From Ampelocalamus luodianensis (lineage: Eukaryota > Streptophyta > Magnoliopsida > Poales > Poaceae): a stretch of 64,000 bases of DNA. The first letter of the stretch is position 1; each line of letters opens with the position of its first letter. Below, one piece after another: positions 45,640 to 56,865 of the stretch. The notes under the pieces were generated by a model that did no database searches, was not told the DNA's origin, and saw nothing but the letters and a program-made list of their open reading frames with translations. The DNA lies in assembly GCA_036346255.1 (NCBI GenBank), contig CM070622.1:32700751-32764750 (forward strand), written 5' to 3'. The translations under genes were made by a program, and so were the position numbers.

Positions 45640-47191
45640 CCCACTCACGAAGGAACTCATTACTGTGGCGACGCCCTAGCATAGACGTGTCGTCATGGTA
45701 TGTACCTCGGCGTGTATAATAGCATCCATTATGAAGTTGCAAATGTCCCCGACGAGCTCCAGGAGGCTATCATCGTTGAGTGGTTTCTACAAATTCCTAT
45801 CTCATCTTTCCACTACAAGACAATTTTAAGTTTAGTATTTCATAACATATCGTGTGTTATATGACGAGTGAATTAGTTATAACATACCATAAAGGGTGTC
45901 TCTCAGAGGCACCGTGACACTCATGTAAGTGCATACGTAATATCCACGATGCAAACTCCGGGCTTACGCTTGTGGCACTATGAGTTTCGCATATAAAACG
46001 CCAATGCTTGTGGCGCAACGTAATGGAAGTACTAAAGTAAGTTGCACTTACCGCCATCTTGTTTTGACATATAGGTCACCCTTCCTCTCGGATCATGCAC
46101 CCCTTTGAGTTTGTTGACGTAGTACACATGCGCTCTGCTCGAATGAATTTAACAAAAGCAAGTTAGTTAGTATTGAAAAGTCAAAAGCGATGAGGATGGT
46201 TGATAAGTATACGTCTTAAGAATGCTTATGAAATCTTTGTAAAGCGACTCGTCATAATCAAGTGGATCCATGACCCACGCCATGCCTAGCTTGAGGTCGA
46301 TGACTACACAAATCCAATGCTCATTGCATGACTTTAATCATAGGAATAGATAAGCTCGTTTGGATCGAACAAAATAATATGGCTCATTAAAGATTGAAGG
46401 ATATAGTTAAACTTACTTGAAGTTGTAGGGTAGAAATATATAGGATTTGTCTTGCATTCGGAGAAAGCTCTCAAATATACTGACGCAACCTTATAGCACT
46501 CCTTCCTAATTTTCATTCCGTATTTTATCTTTCTCAACGGTCTCTCCACGGGCCAGCTCCTTGTGGTCCAGTCCCCACTTGTCGGGAAATTAAACCTCGT
46601 CTGGCTATTAATTGAGGGTCCAAGTACCGCTTGGTCTTTGCTAGGAAGTTTACTTGAAATGTGCACTTGCATTCTACAAATCATAAGCGGGTTAGTTAGT
46701 TATAACAAAATCTAAAGATTACAATCATATCAATGCAATAGGACTAGGACTTACAGCACCACATGAATGAGATTGGTTTCCATTTCTCGAGGCGAAAGAT
46801 AGTATGGATGTCATCAAAGTCAAAGGCAATTTGTCCTTTGGGCCTCCAAATGTCATGGCGGGAACCTTGCCTCTATGAGATGTACCTTTGTCGGGATAGC
46901 ACGCAAGTACCAATCATGAAACCTTTTCATTCCAATTGGTAGGTATTGGATCACCCGATTTGGAAGGAAACACTTGCCTCTTTCATATTTTTGCGGGCAA
47001 TTCTTTGACCATGTGATGCATTCAACATTTACGTACTTGCAAGTAACCTGGTTGGTTTTGGTTGGTGCCTGCCCTTGCACTTGTTTTCGTTTGCTGGTGA
47101 CGGCCTTCTCAGATCTTGGCGCTTGGTTCTCCGGCTTGAACATATCATGGCCATACCACCTTTCCACCCTCACGACATCTGTCATTGGCAC
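45640..47191 (-). pseudogene. CACTA second ORF with Ulp1/C48-like protease domain, degraded
   Basis: Pieces from 5' to 3' on the - strand: GMKRFHDWYLRAIPTKVHLI at 46935-46870 and a conserved following block (KGQIAFDFDDIHTIF, ETNLIHVVL) to about 46750; RKIKYGMKIRKECYKVASVY and the CKTNPIYFYP segment at 46540-46430; then EHWICVVIDLKLGMAWVMDP near 46315-46260, carrying the His and Asp of a Ulp1-family cysteine protease; and further relics (MLHxHECHG) to about 45850 where the catalytic Cys region should be but is not clean. Plant CACTA elements often carry such a C48 protease ORF. In-frame stops and shifts indicate loss of function, or consensus errors. Confidence 0.7.
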
Positions 47192-47202
47192 ATAAGCTGG
47201 CC

Positions 47203-49320
47203 TTATCTTGATTGGATGCTTTTTTCGAATTTCTGGCTCGCCGTGGGCACCTTCGGGTGCATCAACTTGTTTCGCATGCTCTTCATGCTGTTGTGCGGCC
47301 TCTTGTTGTTCATGTGTCGGCCTCTTGTTGTTGCTGCGGGTAGGAGGTATTTTCCATTACCCGGAGGTATCGGGTGAAGCTCTGGCTTCATATTTAGCTG
47401 CACCATGTCTTTCCGTGATCTTAGACCATCCTTTGTCTTGCCCGTGTCCATCAAGGTAGCAATGAGACTCTCAAATACATTCTTCTGTAAGTGCATAGAA
47501 TCAATGGCATGGGGGACCTCCAAGTCCGGCCAATAAGGCAGATACTTAAAGAAGATCGACTTTTTCTTAAAAGGTACACCGGGGACAGGAGGTGTGCTTC
47601 TATCTCTCTTTGTCCCATCCGCATTCTTCTTTCCAAAATCGACATGTATGTGTTTCACCATTTCAAACACATGTTGCCCGTTTTGACGTCTCTCGAGGAG
47701 GATTCGGTCTGGTTTGTTGTCATAAAATTTGAAGAACAACTTGCTGCGGTATCGTGAGTTGTCTTTAAGAATCGTCGGTACTTTAGGTAAACCGTCTTCT
47801 TGGATGCATCCAGAACACCCATGTAGTACCATCCAAGCATACTAAGCATCCTGCCTTCCTTTGATCTGTCGGACAAAGCAAGCAGTGTGAGGTAATCATT
47901 GGTAGTGACAAAGATAATGGCTCTACATATGAAGTCCTCCTTTCAAGGCGTCGTACATCGGCTCTCCATACCGCCATAGCCTCTCCATTTCTTGCATCAA
48001 AGGCTCGAGAACACATCTATATCAATGCCGGTTGTTTGGGACCTTGAATGAGAATAGTGAGGAGAAGATATTTTCTCTTCCGACACAACCACGTTGGGAT
48101 GTTGTACATGGTTAAGATCATCGCCATGTACTATGCTCACTGTTCTCTCATTGAAGGGATTCATTCCATCCGTGCTAAGGCCAAACCGTACATTCCTTGG
48201 GTCTTTGCTAAATTCTTGGTATTTCGCATCAAAGCGTTGCCACTGGGTAGCATCGGCCGGGTGTCCAATCTTACCATCACCCACCTTGCGTTCATCATCC
48301 CACCATGTCATGAGTGAAGCTTCCTTAGGTTTAGGAACATACGCCTCAAGCGATCGATGATCTGTAGGTACCACATTACCAAGGGATTCTTCTCTGCTTT
48401 GCATCGATGCCTAATGGAGTGTCCTCTTTGGGTTGAGAATCTTGTACCACCTTTTTCCCACCTTTCTTCCTCTTCTTCCCTGTGAAGGCTTCTTCCCCGT
48501 TGTAAAGGTCATTGTTCTTGTAATGACTAGTGCCACACCGGGGGCATTTATCTAGTGACTTGAACGTATCGCCACGGTAAAGGATACAATGGTTCGGGCA
48601 TGCATGGATTTTTTCAACCCCCATTGTCAATGGACTTATAACCTTCTTCGCCGTATGTGTTGGCGGGGCGAGTTTGGTGTGGCGACAACCAAGGCAGAGA
48701 CACAATGCATCGGTGAAACTACAATCGACCATTGCATTTAGCCGGGATGAGTAGCTCAAGCACAAAACGTAGCACTTGTCGAAGGTGTCGGACAACCCTT
48801 TTCAACACCATACAAAGTCTCCTTCGAGGCTTTTTTAACCCTTTTCAAATTTTCTAGACCTTTCGGGCTCTTTAGTAAAATCTCTGGTCCAATGGCCCGA
48901 AACATTTCCTCCAAATAATCACCGTCATCTTCATCCCCGACACGTCTTCCGCCATCATTGCCACTAGTTTCGTCGTTATGACCACCACTACATTCTTCTT
49001 CACGGTCTATTTCTGCATCATATTCAGCTACATATTGGTCCATGCAATCTAGGTAATCGTGCCGTCTTCTTACGGATCAACGTTGTTAATAACCGCTTCA
49101 CCATGATGATTCCAAAGCGTAGTCTTTAACAAATCCTCGCATAATCAAGTGTGATCTAATGATAGTGACATCTTTCCATGCGAGATAGTTCTTGCAATCG
49201 CTACTACGGACAAAGAATTTCACCACTATTATTGCTCGACATTGCATGGCTCTCTCATGCTTGAAGAAATTTATCCACTTCATCACGAAACTTGGCTCCC
49301 ACCTTTGTTTACCATACATC
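47203..49320 (-). pseudogene. CACTA TNP2-type transposase, frameshifted
   Basis: The N-terminal transposase-associated domain starts MYGKQRWEPSF at 49319 with DCKNYLAWKDVTIIRSHLIM; an acidic linker lies at 49040-48800. TNP2 core pieces are EKIHACPNHCILYRGDTFK and CPRCGTSHYK (48625-48520), RFGLSTDGMNPF near 48160, and KAGCLVCLDGTTWVF and DASKKTVYLKYRRF (47860-47770). The long frame 47832-47203 has FFKYLPYWPDLEVPHAIDSM, HLQKNVFESLIATL and GKTKDGLRSRKD. DGMNPF, CLVC and HAIDxMHxxKNVF are standard TNP2 signatures. At least five frame changes are needed to join them. Confidence 0.85.
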
Positions 49321-50242
49321 CAAGAGTTCTGTCGTCCATATTTATTTCAATATAGAAAACAAAGATAAAATTAATAGGACTAATTAATACTTCACAAATT
49401 AATTATTACTTCAAAAAAATATACATAGGAATTTTATGGAAGGATATTCTAAATTCGATTAATAATTCTAAATGTATGGTGCAATGTAAATAGCAATTGT
49501 AAATATATTCCACTAAATTAATAACAATGTAATTAGTAAAAACAAACAAACCCTAGTTCTAGGTATCTAGATCTAGATGTAGTTCAAACATCCATAAAAC
49601 TAATTAATAGTCCACTAAAATCAAGGAAGAATGACTAAATAAGGGTATGACATTATTCCCATAACTAATTTAGCCTAACATATTCAAAATTTTAGCTTCA
49701 TTTGCTCCATAAATCACTCAAACACCATAGAAGAGAGAGAAAATCAAAACTCTAATTAAGCAATAACCCACCATTAAAACTTCAAAAAGATGTATGGAAA
49801 ACCATTTTCTTACCTCCAACAACCTCTCCACCAAAGGAATTTAACTCAAAACCTCCCCCCCCCCCCCTCAAAATAGCAATTTTTGGGAGGTGCCCAAGGC
49901 CTCCCTTCCTTCCTCTCGGGTTGCACTGTGCAGCTCGAGGAGGAAGAAGGGGCGTGGGCATTATATGCTAGTCGATTTGTAGGGGCGGCTGGTTATCCAC
50001 CGCCTCACAAATGAACCAAGAGGGGTGGGACGATCGCCTCTACAAATCAAACATGAGAGGGTGGTCATTTCAAATCGCCCACAAATCTAACCATTTGTAG
50101 GGGCGGTTGGTGATACCGCTACTGTTGAACCATTTGTAGAGCGGTTGGTATAGTCGGGCGAGCTCGGCCACTGAGGCGTTTGGTAAGTGAGCCGCCTACC
50201 GTGAAAAAGGTGGTTGCTACAAATCATTTTGTAGTAGTGTGG

Positions 50243-50325
50243 CCTTCTTCAGAAGGCTCATGAGTGAGTGGAGCCAGGAGGTGGACGAGGTGCCGGAGTT
50301 GGAGAGGCGGACGGTCAAGAGGAAT
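50243..50325 (+). pseudogene. Captured Prp18 fragment, downstream half
   Basis: This is in frame with 45025-45079 once the inner CACTA and one TGG copy are removed: AFFRRLMSEWSQEVDEVPEL then ERRTVKRN. The FFxRLxxEWxQExDExPExExRTxKG pattern is the start of the Prp18 domain. It ends at the boundary of the right subterminal repeats. Confidence 0.75.
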
Positions 50326-50343
50326 ACATTTAGTATTTTTTTG

Positions 50344-50605
50344 CAGTTGAAAAAACTATCACATACGGTTCTGAACAAGAACCGTCTGTGATAGTAATAT
50401 CACAGATGGTTGTTGTTCAGAACCGTCTGTGAAAATATACTATCACAGACGGTTCTAACGGTTCGAAAGTAGAACCGTCTGTGATAACTACTATCATGCA
50501 CGGTTCACTTTCAACCGAACGTGATATTCGTGATAACGCGGTTATAAACCGCATTTTTTCAGATGGTTCGAAAACCGCTCGTGATGTTCGAACCGCTCGC
50601 GATGA
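50344..50605. repeat. Right subterminal repeat array of the outer CACTA
   Basis: It contains alternating TCACAGACGGTT/AACCGTCTGTGAT units, degenerating to CGAAAACCGCTCGTGAT near the terminus. Confidence 0.85.
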
Positions 50606-50625
50606 GGCTGTATGTAGTAGTGAGT

Positions 50626-51508
50626 AAGATCCTACCGGAAGATCGATCGGCCGAGCCAGCCAGCGTTACTAGTCGTCGGCATGCGCGTCGCCGTCGTCGA
50701 CTCCATAGATAAATCACGCACCCAAGACTGGCCCTCAGCTGGCCATATATGGCATGGCGCGCGGCGAGCGAATCAATTAGTCGTGCGTGCGGTGCCTCCT
50801 AAGCCAAATGTCATATCTGCCGGATTCCACACGGCTGAAGGTTAAGCTCACCGAACCGCGAGAGCGACACCGATCGATGCCCATTGATCGATCGATCGAT
50901 CGCGCCATTTCCCTGTCGATTGTCCATCGCTATCCTTCACCTACTCCGCTGAAAACGTCACCCGCCCAATGGCGCGCGAGTCTCCGCGTGATATGCAGAA
51001 CCAAGTGGAGATAGCACGGTGCTAACCACTTTGGAATCTGGATTTGCCATGTATGCTGCAAGCCTGGCCTGCACAAGCGAAGCACACAGTGACACAGGCT
51101 AAGAAAAGGAAAAGGAAAAAGGACATCACCACACAAGCAACATCTCGACGACTTTTCCTTAAAAAAAAACATCTCAACGACTTTGTGGACTTGTACTACT
51201 TGTGAGTCAACCTCACCAAAAATTCTTTCTTGTTTTGGGTGTTACTTTACCTGTAAATATAATCTAGTTATAATATGGGGAAGTTTACTATACGCATATA
51301 ACCATCGAACCATGATAAGATGTGAACAAGTAATCAATAATCACAGGAGTCCACCTTGCATAATTGATGCTTACTATTTTCTTTTCTAGTTCTTGGAGTG
51401 AGCAAAGTCCCAGATAGATGTCAGGCTCAACCAATTACGCCCTCTAGCGCAGAGCGCCCTACCGTAAAATACTCCATATCAACGTCTCGATAGTCAACAC
51501 TCACTCAT
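50626..51508. other. Unassigned spacer between transposons
   Basis: Mixed composition with simple GATCGATCGATC runs (around 50880-50905). No ORF above background and no repeat ends were recognised. Confidence 0.4.
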
Positions 51509-51516
51509 ACCACTTG

Positions 51517-52421
51517 TAGGGTTGGAAATGAGCCGAGTCGAGCCAATCCTTTGTGTCGGGAATAAGCCAAAAGCTGGGCTCAGCTTTGTAGCTAGCTCGT
51601 GAGCCCTTGTGAGGAGCCAAGGACACATGCCACACGGCGTCGGATACAAGAGCAGGCTGGTGACAAGCAGAGCAGCGGGGCGGCGGATGGAGAAGGGTGC
51701 GTCGGTTGGAGGAGGGCGCGGAGGATGGAGGAGGGGGCGACGGATGGATGACGGGGCAACGGCGGGCCAGAGGACGTGGGTGCTGCAGAAGGAGGAGGGG
51801 CGGCGACGAATGGAGGAGGGGGCGACGGATGGATGACGGGGTGGCGGCGGGCCAGAGGACGTGGGTGCTACGGAAGGTGGAGGGGCGGCGGCGGATGGAG
51901 GAGGGTGCGTCGGTTGGAGGAGGGTGCGGTGGATGGAGGAGGGGGCGGCGGATGGACGATGGTGGCGGCGTAGAAGACTAGGTGGCTGGGAGCTGAGGGG
52001 TGGCAGAGCGGAGGACGGGTGTGGCGTCGTCCGGTCGGAGGATGGGGCGGTAGCGGGCAAGAGGTCAGGGTGGCGAGTGGGGCGCCGGGGCGGGGTGGAT
52101 CTGGAATGGGATTTGGCCATTTGGTGGCAGTCGGCGAGGGAGGCGTGTGTCGGTGTGTCACTCTCGTGTTTCGGTAACTTAGAGTGTAGAGGGAGGCGTG
52201 TTTATTTACTCCTAGGTTGTGCTTTGGTATGTGGGGCTTTGTCCTTTGTGGGCCAGCAATCAACTTGAGCCGAACGAGTGGCTCGAGCTTAGCTCAAAAA
52301 TTTAGCGAGCAGGAGAGGAGGCTCGGCTCGGCTCGAAAACGTCACGAGCCCAAGCCAAGCCAACTTGAGCTCGGTCCGAGTCGAGCTGGCTTGCGAGCCT
52401 CGAGCTATTTTTGCTGCCCTA
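51517..52421. mobile_element. Non-autonomous hAT element, 905 bp
   Basis: A perfect 8-bp duplication ACCACTTG lies at 51509-51516 and 52422-52429. Ends are TAGGGTTGGAAATGAGCCGA and, on the other strand, TAGGGCAGCAAAAATAGCTC; both subterminal regions carry GAGCCGAGTCGAGC-type motifs. The middle is a GGAGGAGGGGGCGGCGGATGG-like degenerate tandem repeat (51680-51980) that creates long chance frames. No transposase is present. Confidence 0.92.
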
Positions 52422-52429
52422 ACCACTTG

Positions 52430-54063
52430 CAGCTGCACTTGCATGCATGCCTCCAGTACTCTCAAGTATAAACTCATCGATTTTTTTTAATAATATTAAA
52501 TTAATAAAGAATTAAAAAATAAAAAAAAAAAATAAAATAATAGGCTATTGTCGCCATTTGGAATGGTGACATGTCCACCCTATTGTCATGGCAACAGTGC
52601 TGCAACCATTGGAAATGGTAGGAGAGGCTTAATTCACCATTTGAACTGGCGACAAGAGTTGGAAATTGAAATAAAATTGTATTTATATTTGTTGATTGAA
52701 ATTTTAGTAGATTTCACTAAGTTTTTTTGGTAATATCTTTAAGTGTCAGCGTAGTTTTGAATGTGAATTTGAAAAAGATAATGAAATATGAAGTAGAGAA
52801 TGCGAGATCGGCAACACAATTTGGAATGCGAGTTCGGCAGCGCAATAGCAAAAATAGCCCCCTTCGGAGCGAAATGAAAAAAATCTTTGGGTTTAGGGTT
52901 GCCATGAGCGCTATTGTCTCGATTGTATTGTTTGCAAACAGATTCCTTTCAAAAAAAAAGAATACGAAATTTGAAATAGACAAAATATTTGGGAATAAAA
53001 TTTGAAAGACTTCATAATGTACTTATGAATTACGTGGCGTGCAGGGTTTGGACACATTAATCAACAAACCGAAAAACACCTACGATACAAGTGCACCTTT
53101 TCGGAATCGAATAAAAGGGTGGATTGGAATGAAGTTAATTAGTCTTTACGACCCATCGACCCTTCCTTTATCTCAGGATTGTCCCGCGGCGGCGGCCAAT
53201 CTCGAAGTTAGCCATGTTCTGCGAGACGGGATAGACGATTAAATGATGTTAGGAGAACGTAAGACCAAATCAATAATCATGATGCAAATTGAACATAACT
53301 TACCTCTTCAATCCAGAGTGCGCCCAGGCGACAGGAGCACTAGGGCGGCTACCGGTCTCACTAGCAGGAGCCTTCCGCTTGTTTGCCGCGTGCTCGCCCC
53401 AGTCGTTCTCAGCTTCCTATTTGGGGGTCCTCCACCATCACCCTGCTTTCTAGGCTCATTCGGTGCCTTTTTAATAGGATCAGATACAAAAGGTTTCCAA
53501 CGTTCGAAGGTCTCGGTTTGCTTCGCATAGTTGAACATGTACTTCTACCCAATGAACGCCCTGTCGTACATGTTCGAGTCATCGATCCATTAGAAGAAGT
53601 TGCAACGCATCTCCAGCTGTCATTATGCGCAAATGGAGTTAGCGATATGTGGAATGCAATGTAAGATGTAAAAAATCTATGTGTGTAAGATTCTCTTACA
53701 AGTTTATCCCCGCACGTGTAGTACGCCTAGGCGGCTATCGCTAGGTGTATGGACTGAATGATCTTCACCGGTTCTTCGCACACATATTATGGGCATGGAA
53801 ACTCCTGTAGTATTGGCGCATCCTTATAGAACAATCCGGGTAGGTTTTAGCCTTCTCAGCAAGCCACTTGCGCTTCGTGGAATCTTCGTATAGTAGTTCA
53901 ACATCTCCTTCCTCTCTGTTGTGTGAAACAAGTTGGAGTGAAGTTTTGGGTGTGGTGGTGTAGTGTTCTCCTCTAGCTCTCTTCTCCCTCCTTTTATAAG
54001 CGGATAGTGTAGTGCTGAGGTTGGAGAGAGAAGAGTTATCATTTTGGTCTAAAAAGGTGTAGT
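52430..54063. other. Unassigned region, possible old transposon coding relic
   Basis: AT-rich in the first half, with no recognisable end repeats. On the - strand near 53620-53490, RCNFF-WIDDSNMYDRAF resembles the RCxFFxWID signature of GRF-type zinc fingers found in some plant transposon proteins, but it is short and interrupted. The neighbouring - strand frame (53765-54060) is unrecognised. Confidence 0.3.
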
Positions 54064-54071
54064 GCTGAGGG

Positions 54072-55685
54072 TAGGGATGGCAATCGGGCATGGAGGCCAC
54101 GGGTAGTGCTCGCTCATACCCATGCTCACAACCCCGATTTCCCCCCACGGGTATGCCCGCGATGGACGATGGGTGAAGAACCTCACCCATGCCCATCGCC
54201 CGTGGGCATGCCCATTTTACCCGTGAATAATGCATCACATAATCACAAAAGGAACCAAGTGTGACTATCAAGACTACACGAGCAAGCATGTGTATAGTAT
54301 ATGATGTTCCTGACAAACATTATGTACATTGCACTTATATTTCTGCAAGGTCCAGTAACTCAAAAATATATACTTGGATAAATTTTGATCTAGAGCCTTG
54401 CTATTTAAACATTTATGCAACTAATCGATGATGTTGACAAAAAGTTATGTTGTAGCTCTTCATCCAATCTAGTTCAGAATAGGCACAACTAGGGATACTA
54501 ATCAAAGTTCACCACTTACCAGTTACTCCAAGACCACAAAAAATTGAATCTGTACAAGCTGAGATGGCAGTTTGTCATGCTATGTGCTTCTGCATCAAGA
54601 ACTGCCCTCCTTGTACATACTAGTTTTCTTTCTGAGAAAGTGCATGCATACTTGAAATCAAGAAAACTCGCACATAGCATGAAAAAGTGCATGCATACTT
54701 GAAATCAAGAAAACTCGCACATAGCATGACAAACTGCAACATACATTGAATCTGTAATAGTATTATGGTTCACGAACTTCACCGAGAGGAGGGGCGACGA
54801 CCGGGAGGAGGATGGCTGAGCTTTGAGGTCAGTCGGGCGCCTAGGCGGGAGGAGGGGGTCGGGCCAGCGTTGAGGAGGCCGGGCAGGCGGAGGCGACCAG
54901 GCGGTGAGGAGGGAGATCTAGAGGAGGAGATGAAGGTGAAGCCGTGTGGAGGACGGGGCAAGACCGCAAGAGTAGCAAGAAAACTCACAAATCACAGATC
55001 CAAGTGGGAGATGGGTGGAAGTGTGGGGCATGTACCGATTCCGGTGGTGGCCACATCGATCTACCGATGGTGGCGACGTTGAGGATTGGCGACAGCGTGG
55101 AGATTGGTGGCCACCCTCATCTTTGGAGTCGTCGCTGTAGCGGACGGTGGCCGTCCTCATCTTCGCCTCCTTCCTCGTGAGCGGCGGTAGCGTCGACAGG
55201 ATGTCAGGGAACGATGAGCGGGCGAGAGGACAAGGGCGGTGAGGAGGGGGTGGCGCGCGCTGGCCGGGCATTAGGAGATGGTGGTGAGGAGGGGGCGATG
55301 CGTGAGGAAGGGGCGCGACCGGGCTGGAGGACGGGGGTAAGAGGAGGGAATGGGCGCAGTGAAGCAGAGGAGATGAGGAGAGGCTGAGAGAGTGAGATGT
55401 GGGAGGGGAGGCGAGTGGTGGCTATGCCTGGGTCTAATGGACGAGGAGGGGAGGCGAGGGGCAGGTTAGGTCTTTTCAACTGTGGCCCACCTGTCAATAG
55501 GAGATGGTAGCTAATCGGGTGGAACGGGCACGGGTGGAGCTCCCCCATACCCATGCCCATTTACCTGTCGGGCAGAGTTTGGCCTGCATGAACATGCCCA
55601 TGGGCAATAAATGAAGAACATACACACCTCTATTAGGATTTTTGCCTGTGGGTATGTGGGTAATCGGGCAAGATTTCCATCCCTA
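54072..55685. mobile_element. Non-autonomous hAT element, 1.6 kb
   Basis: Ends are TAGGGATGGCAATCGGGCAT and, on the other strand, TAGGGATGGAAATCTTGCCC. Flanks GCTGAGGG (54064-54071) and GCTAAGGG (55686-55693) are an 8-bp duplication with one mismatch. CCCATGGGCA / GGGTATGCCC motifs recur near both ends. The long frames inside are in GC-rich repeats without recognisable domains. Confidence 0.85.
54567..54737. repeat. Exact 21-bp inverted repeat enclosing a 47-bp tandem duplication
   Basis: The sequence at 54567-54587 is the exact reverse complement of 54717-54737. Between them a 47-bp unit beginning AAAGTGCATGCATACTTG is duplicated head to tail (54637-54683, 54684-54729). Confidence 0.9.
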
Positions 55686-55872
55686 GCTAAGGGTGTGGTC
55701 ATTTCGGTCTAAAAAGATAGCGTCGCAATGTGTTGTCATTTTTGGTTGAAAAGGTGACAGGGTGTAGTCTTTTTGGTCTGAAAAGGTCACGTGACAGGGT
55801 GTGATTGTTTTTATCTAAAAATGTAGCGTCGTAGTGTGTTGTCATTTCTGTTGGAGGTGGCAGTGTGTGGTG
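55686..55872. other. Degenerate short repeats between hAT element and LTR
   Basis: TTTTTGGTCTGAAAAGGT and GTGTTGTCATTT motifs recur three to four times; similar TTTTGGTCTAAAAAGGTGTAG sequence lies left of the hAT element (54040), so the repeat predates that insertion. Confidence 0.5.
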
Positions 55873-56541
55873 TGACAGGTGTCGATGATCAAGACGTCGA
55901 TCTTACGAAAAGAAAAGGAGAAAGTGGCGTGGGAAATCTAAATAAATAATGGGACTGCTCTTTTATTAATATGAATTAGGTTTTACAGAATATGCTCTGA
56001 GAACACTGCTTGTTCCCTTACAATCTCAGACCTATCACACGAATCTAAGGCTTGTGCTTCAGTCTGATGGCTCTGTCTTTTCTCCATCTGATTCGTCCAG
56101 GTTCCATCTTTAAATAGCCCTCGAAGAGGCGGTAGTTACTCCGAGAAGACGTCTGATGCGAAGCGTTACATCTGGTCGAGTCAAGTGATGGTTGATAAGG
56201 AATCAACCGTTCGGCGGTTATATGTCTATGAGACATATAACCGCATGGAGGTTGTTCGTCAGTGCTTTTGGATAAGAAACGTCGTATGGTATGGAATATG
56301 CACGTGTTCCATTCGCCATACGATAAAGAACATACTCGGAATCAGTTCCCAGTATCAGTTCATACCTTTTACGAGCGGTTCTCCTGGTCAGGAGCTTGGC
56401 TTAGGCCTTTGTCCGACCAGGGTACCCATTATGTAACCTCTGGAATCTCTACGACCAGTGAGGTCGTGCATCTCAGGGGTTACGACCACGAAGACATATG
56501 GTCTTTTAAAAAATAATATATAGAGGTTTTAATCCTCGTCA
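55873..56541 (-). repeat. 3' LTR of a Tat-lineage gypsy element (left limit approximate)
   Basis: On the - strand it starts TGACGAGGATTAAAACC directly after a purine-rich GTTCGGGGGCTAGC (56555-56542). A CTATTTAAAGATGG TATA-like box lies around 56120. The other end is placed at TGACAGGTGTCGATG (55873-55880) because it opens with TG, but the partner LTR and duplication are outside the window. Confidence 0.5.
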
Positions 56542-56865
56542 GCTAGCCCCCGAACTTTAAATGAATAGGTCGTGTGAACACTTTTCTTTCGATGAAGTCG
56601 TATCGGGCTGACGCTCATTTAAATGCAAGGGCATTTGAAGCGGTTTGTATTCACTTTAAAGTTGGGAACTTTACCTTGTGAATTGAAGAGTTTTGTGTCC
56701 GTTTGACTTTTTTGGGTAACTCCTTATTGCAGTTAAGAATTCTGAAGCTTATAAAAACTCATTTGTAGACTTAGGGTTTTTTCACTTCCTGCTTTCCTTC
56801 TTCATCTCCCGAGTAAAAACTGCTTCCGACCTCCTTTTCTTTCCCCACCCGAAAGAAATCTGACC

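Larger units (their letters stand above)
45080..50239 (-). mobile_element. Inner CACTA transposon, 5.16 kb, with transposase relics
   Basis: Termini are CACTACTACAGCAGAGCACT and, on the other strand, CACTACTACAAAATGATTTG. A perfect TGG duplication lies at 45077-45079 and 50240-50242. Subterminal GTAGGGGCGGCTGGT / ACCGCCTCTACAAAT repeats occupy about 45100-45380 and 49975-50215. It encodes two reading units on the - strand, a TNP2-type transposase and a Ulp1-like protease, both with frame breaks. It interrupted the Prp18 capture of the outer element, so it is the later arrival. Confidence 0.9.
43949..50622. mobile_element. Outer CACTA element (Pack-CACTA) carrying a Prp18 gene piece
   Basis: The right end reads, on the other strand, CACTACTACATACAGCCTCA; the left end is TACTACTATAAAACAGCAAT, a C-to-T change at the terminal base. 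A perfect 3-bp duplication AGT lies at 43946-43948 and 50623-50625. Subterminal arrays of CACAGACGGTT-type inverted repeats occupy 43974-44450 and 50344-50605. Without the nested element it is only about 1.5 kb, and its non-repeat interior consists of captured gene sequence. Confidence 0.88.

Noticed and set aside
51494..52263. Pro/Ser/His-rich ORFs of 131-208 codons
   Set aside because: They lie in the minisatellite core of a non-autonomous hAT element and run across its boundary.
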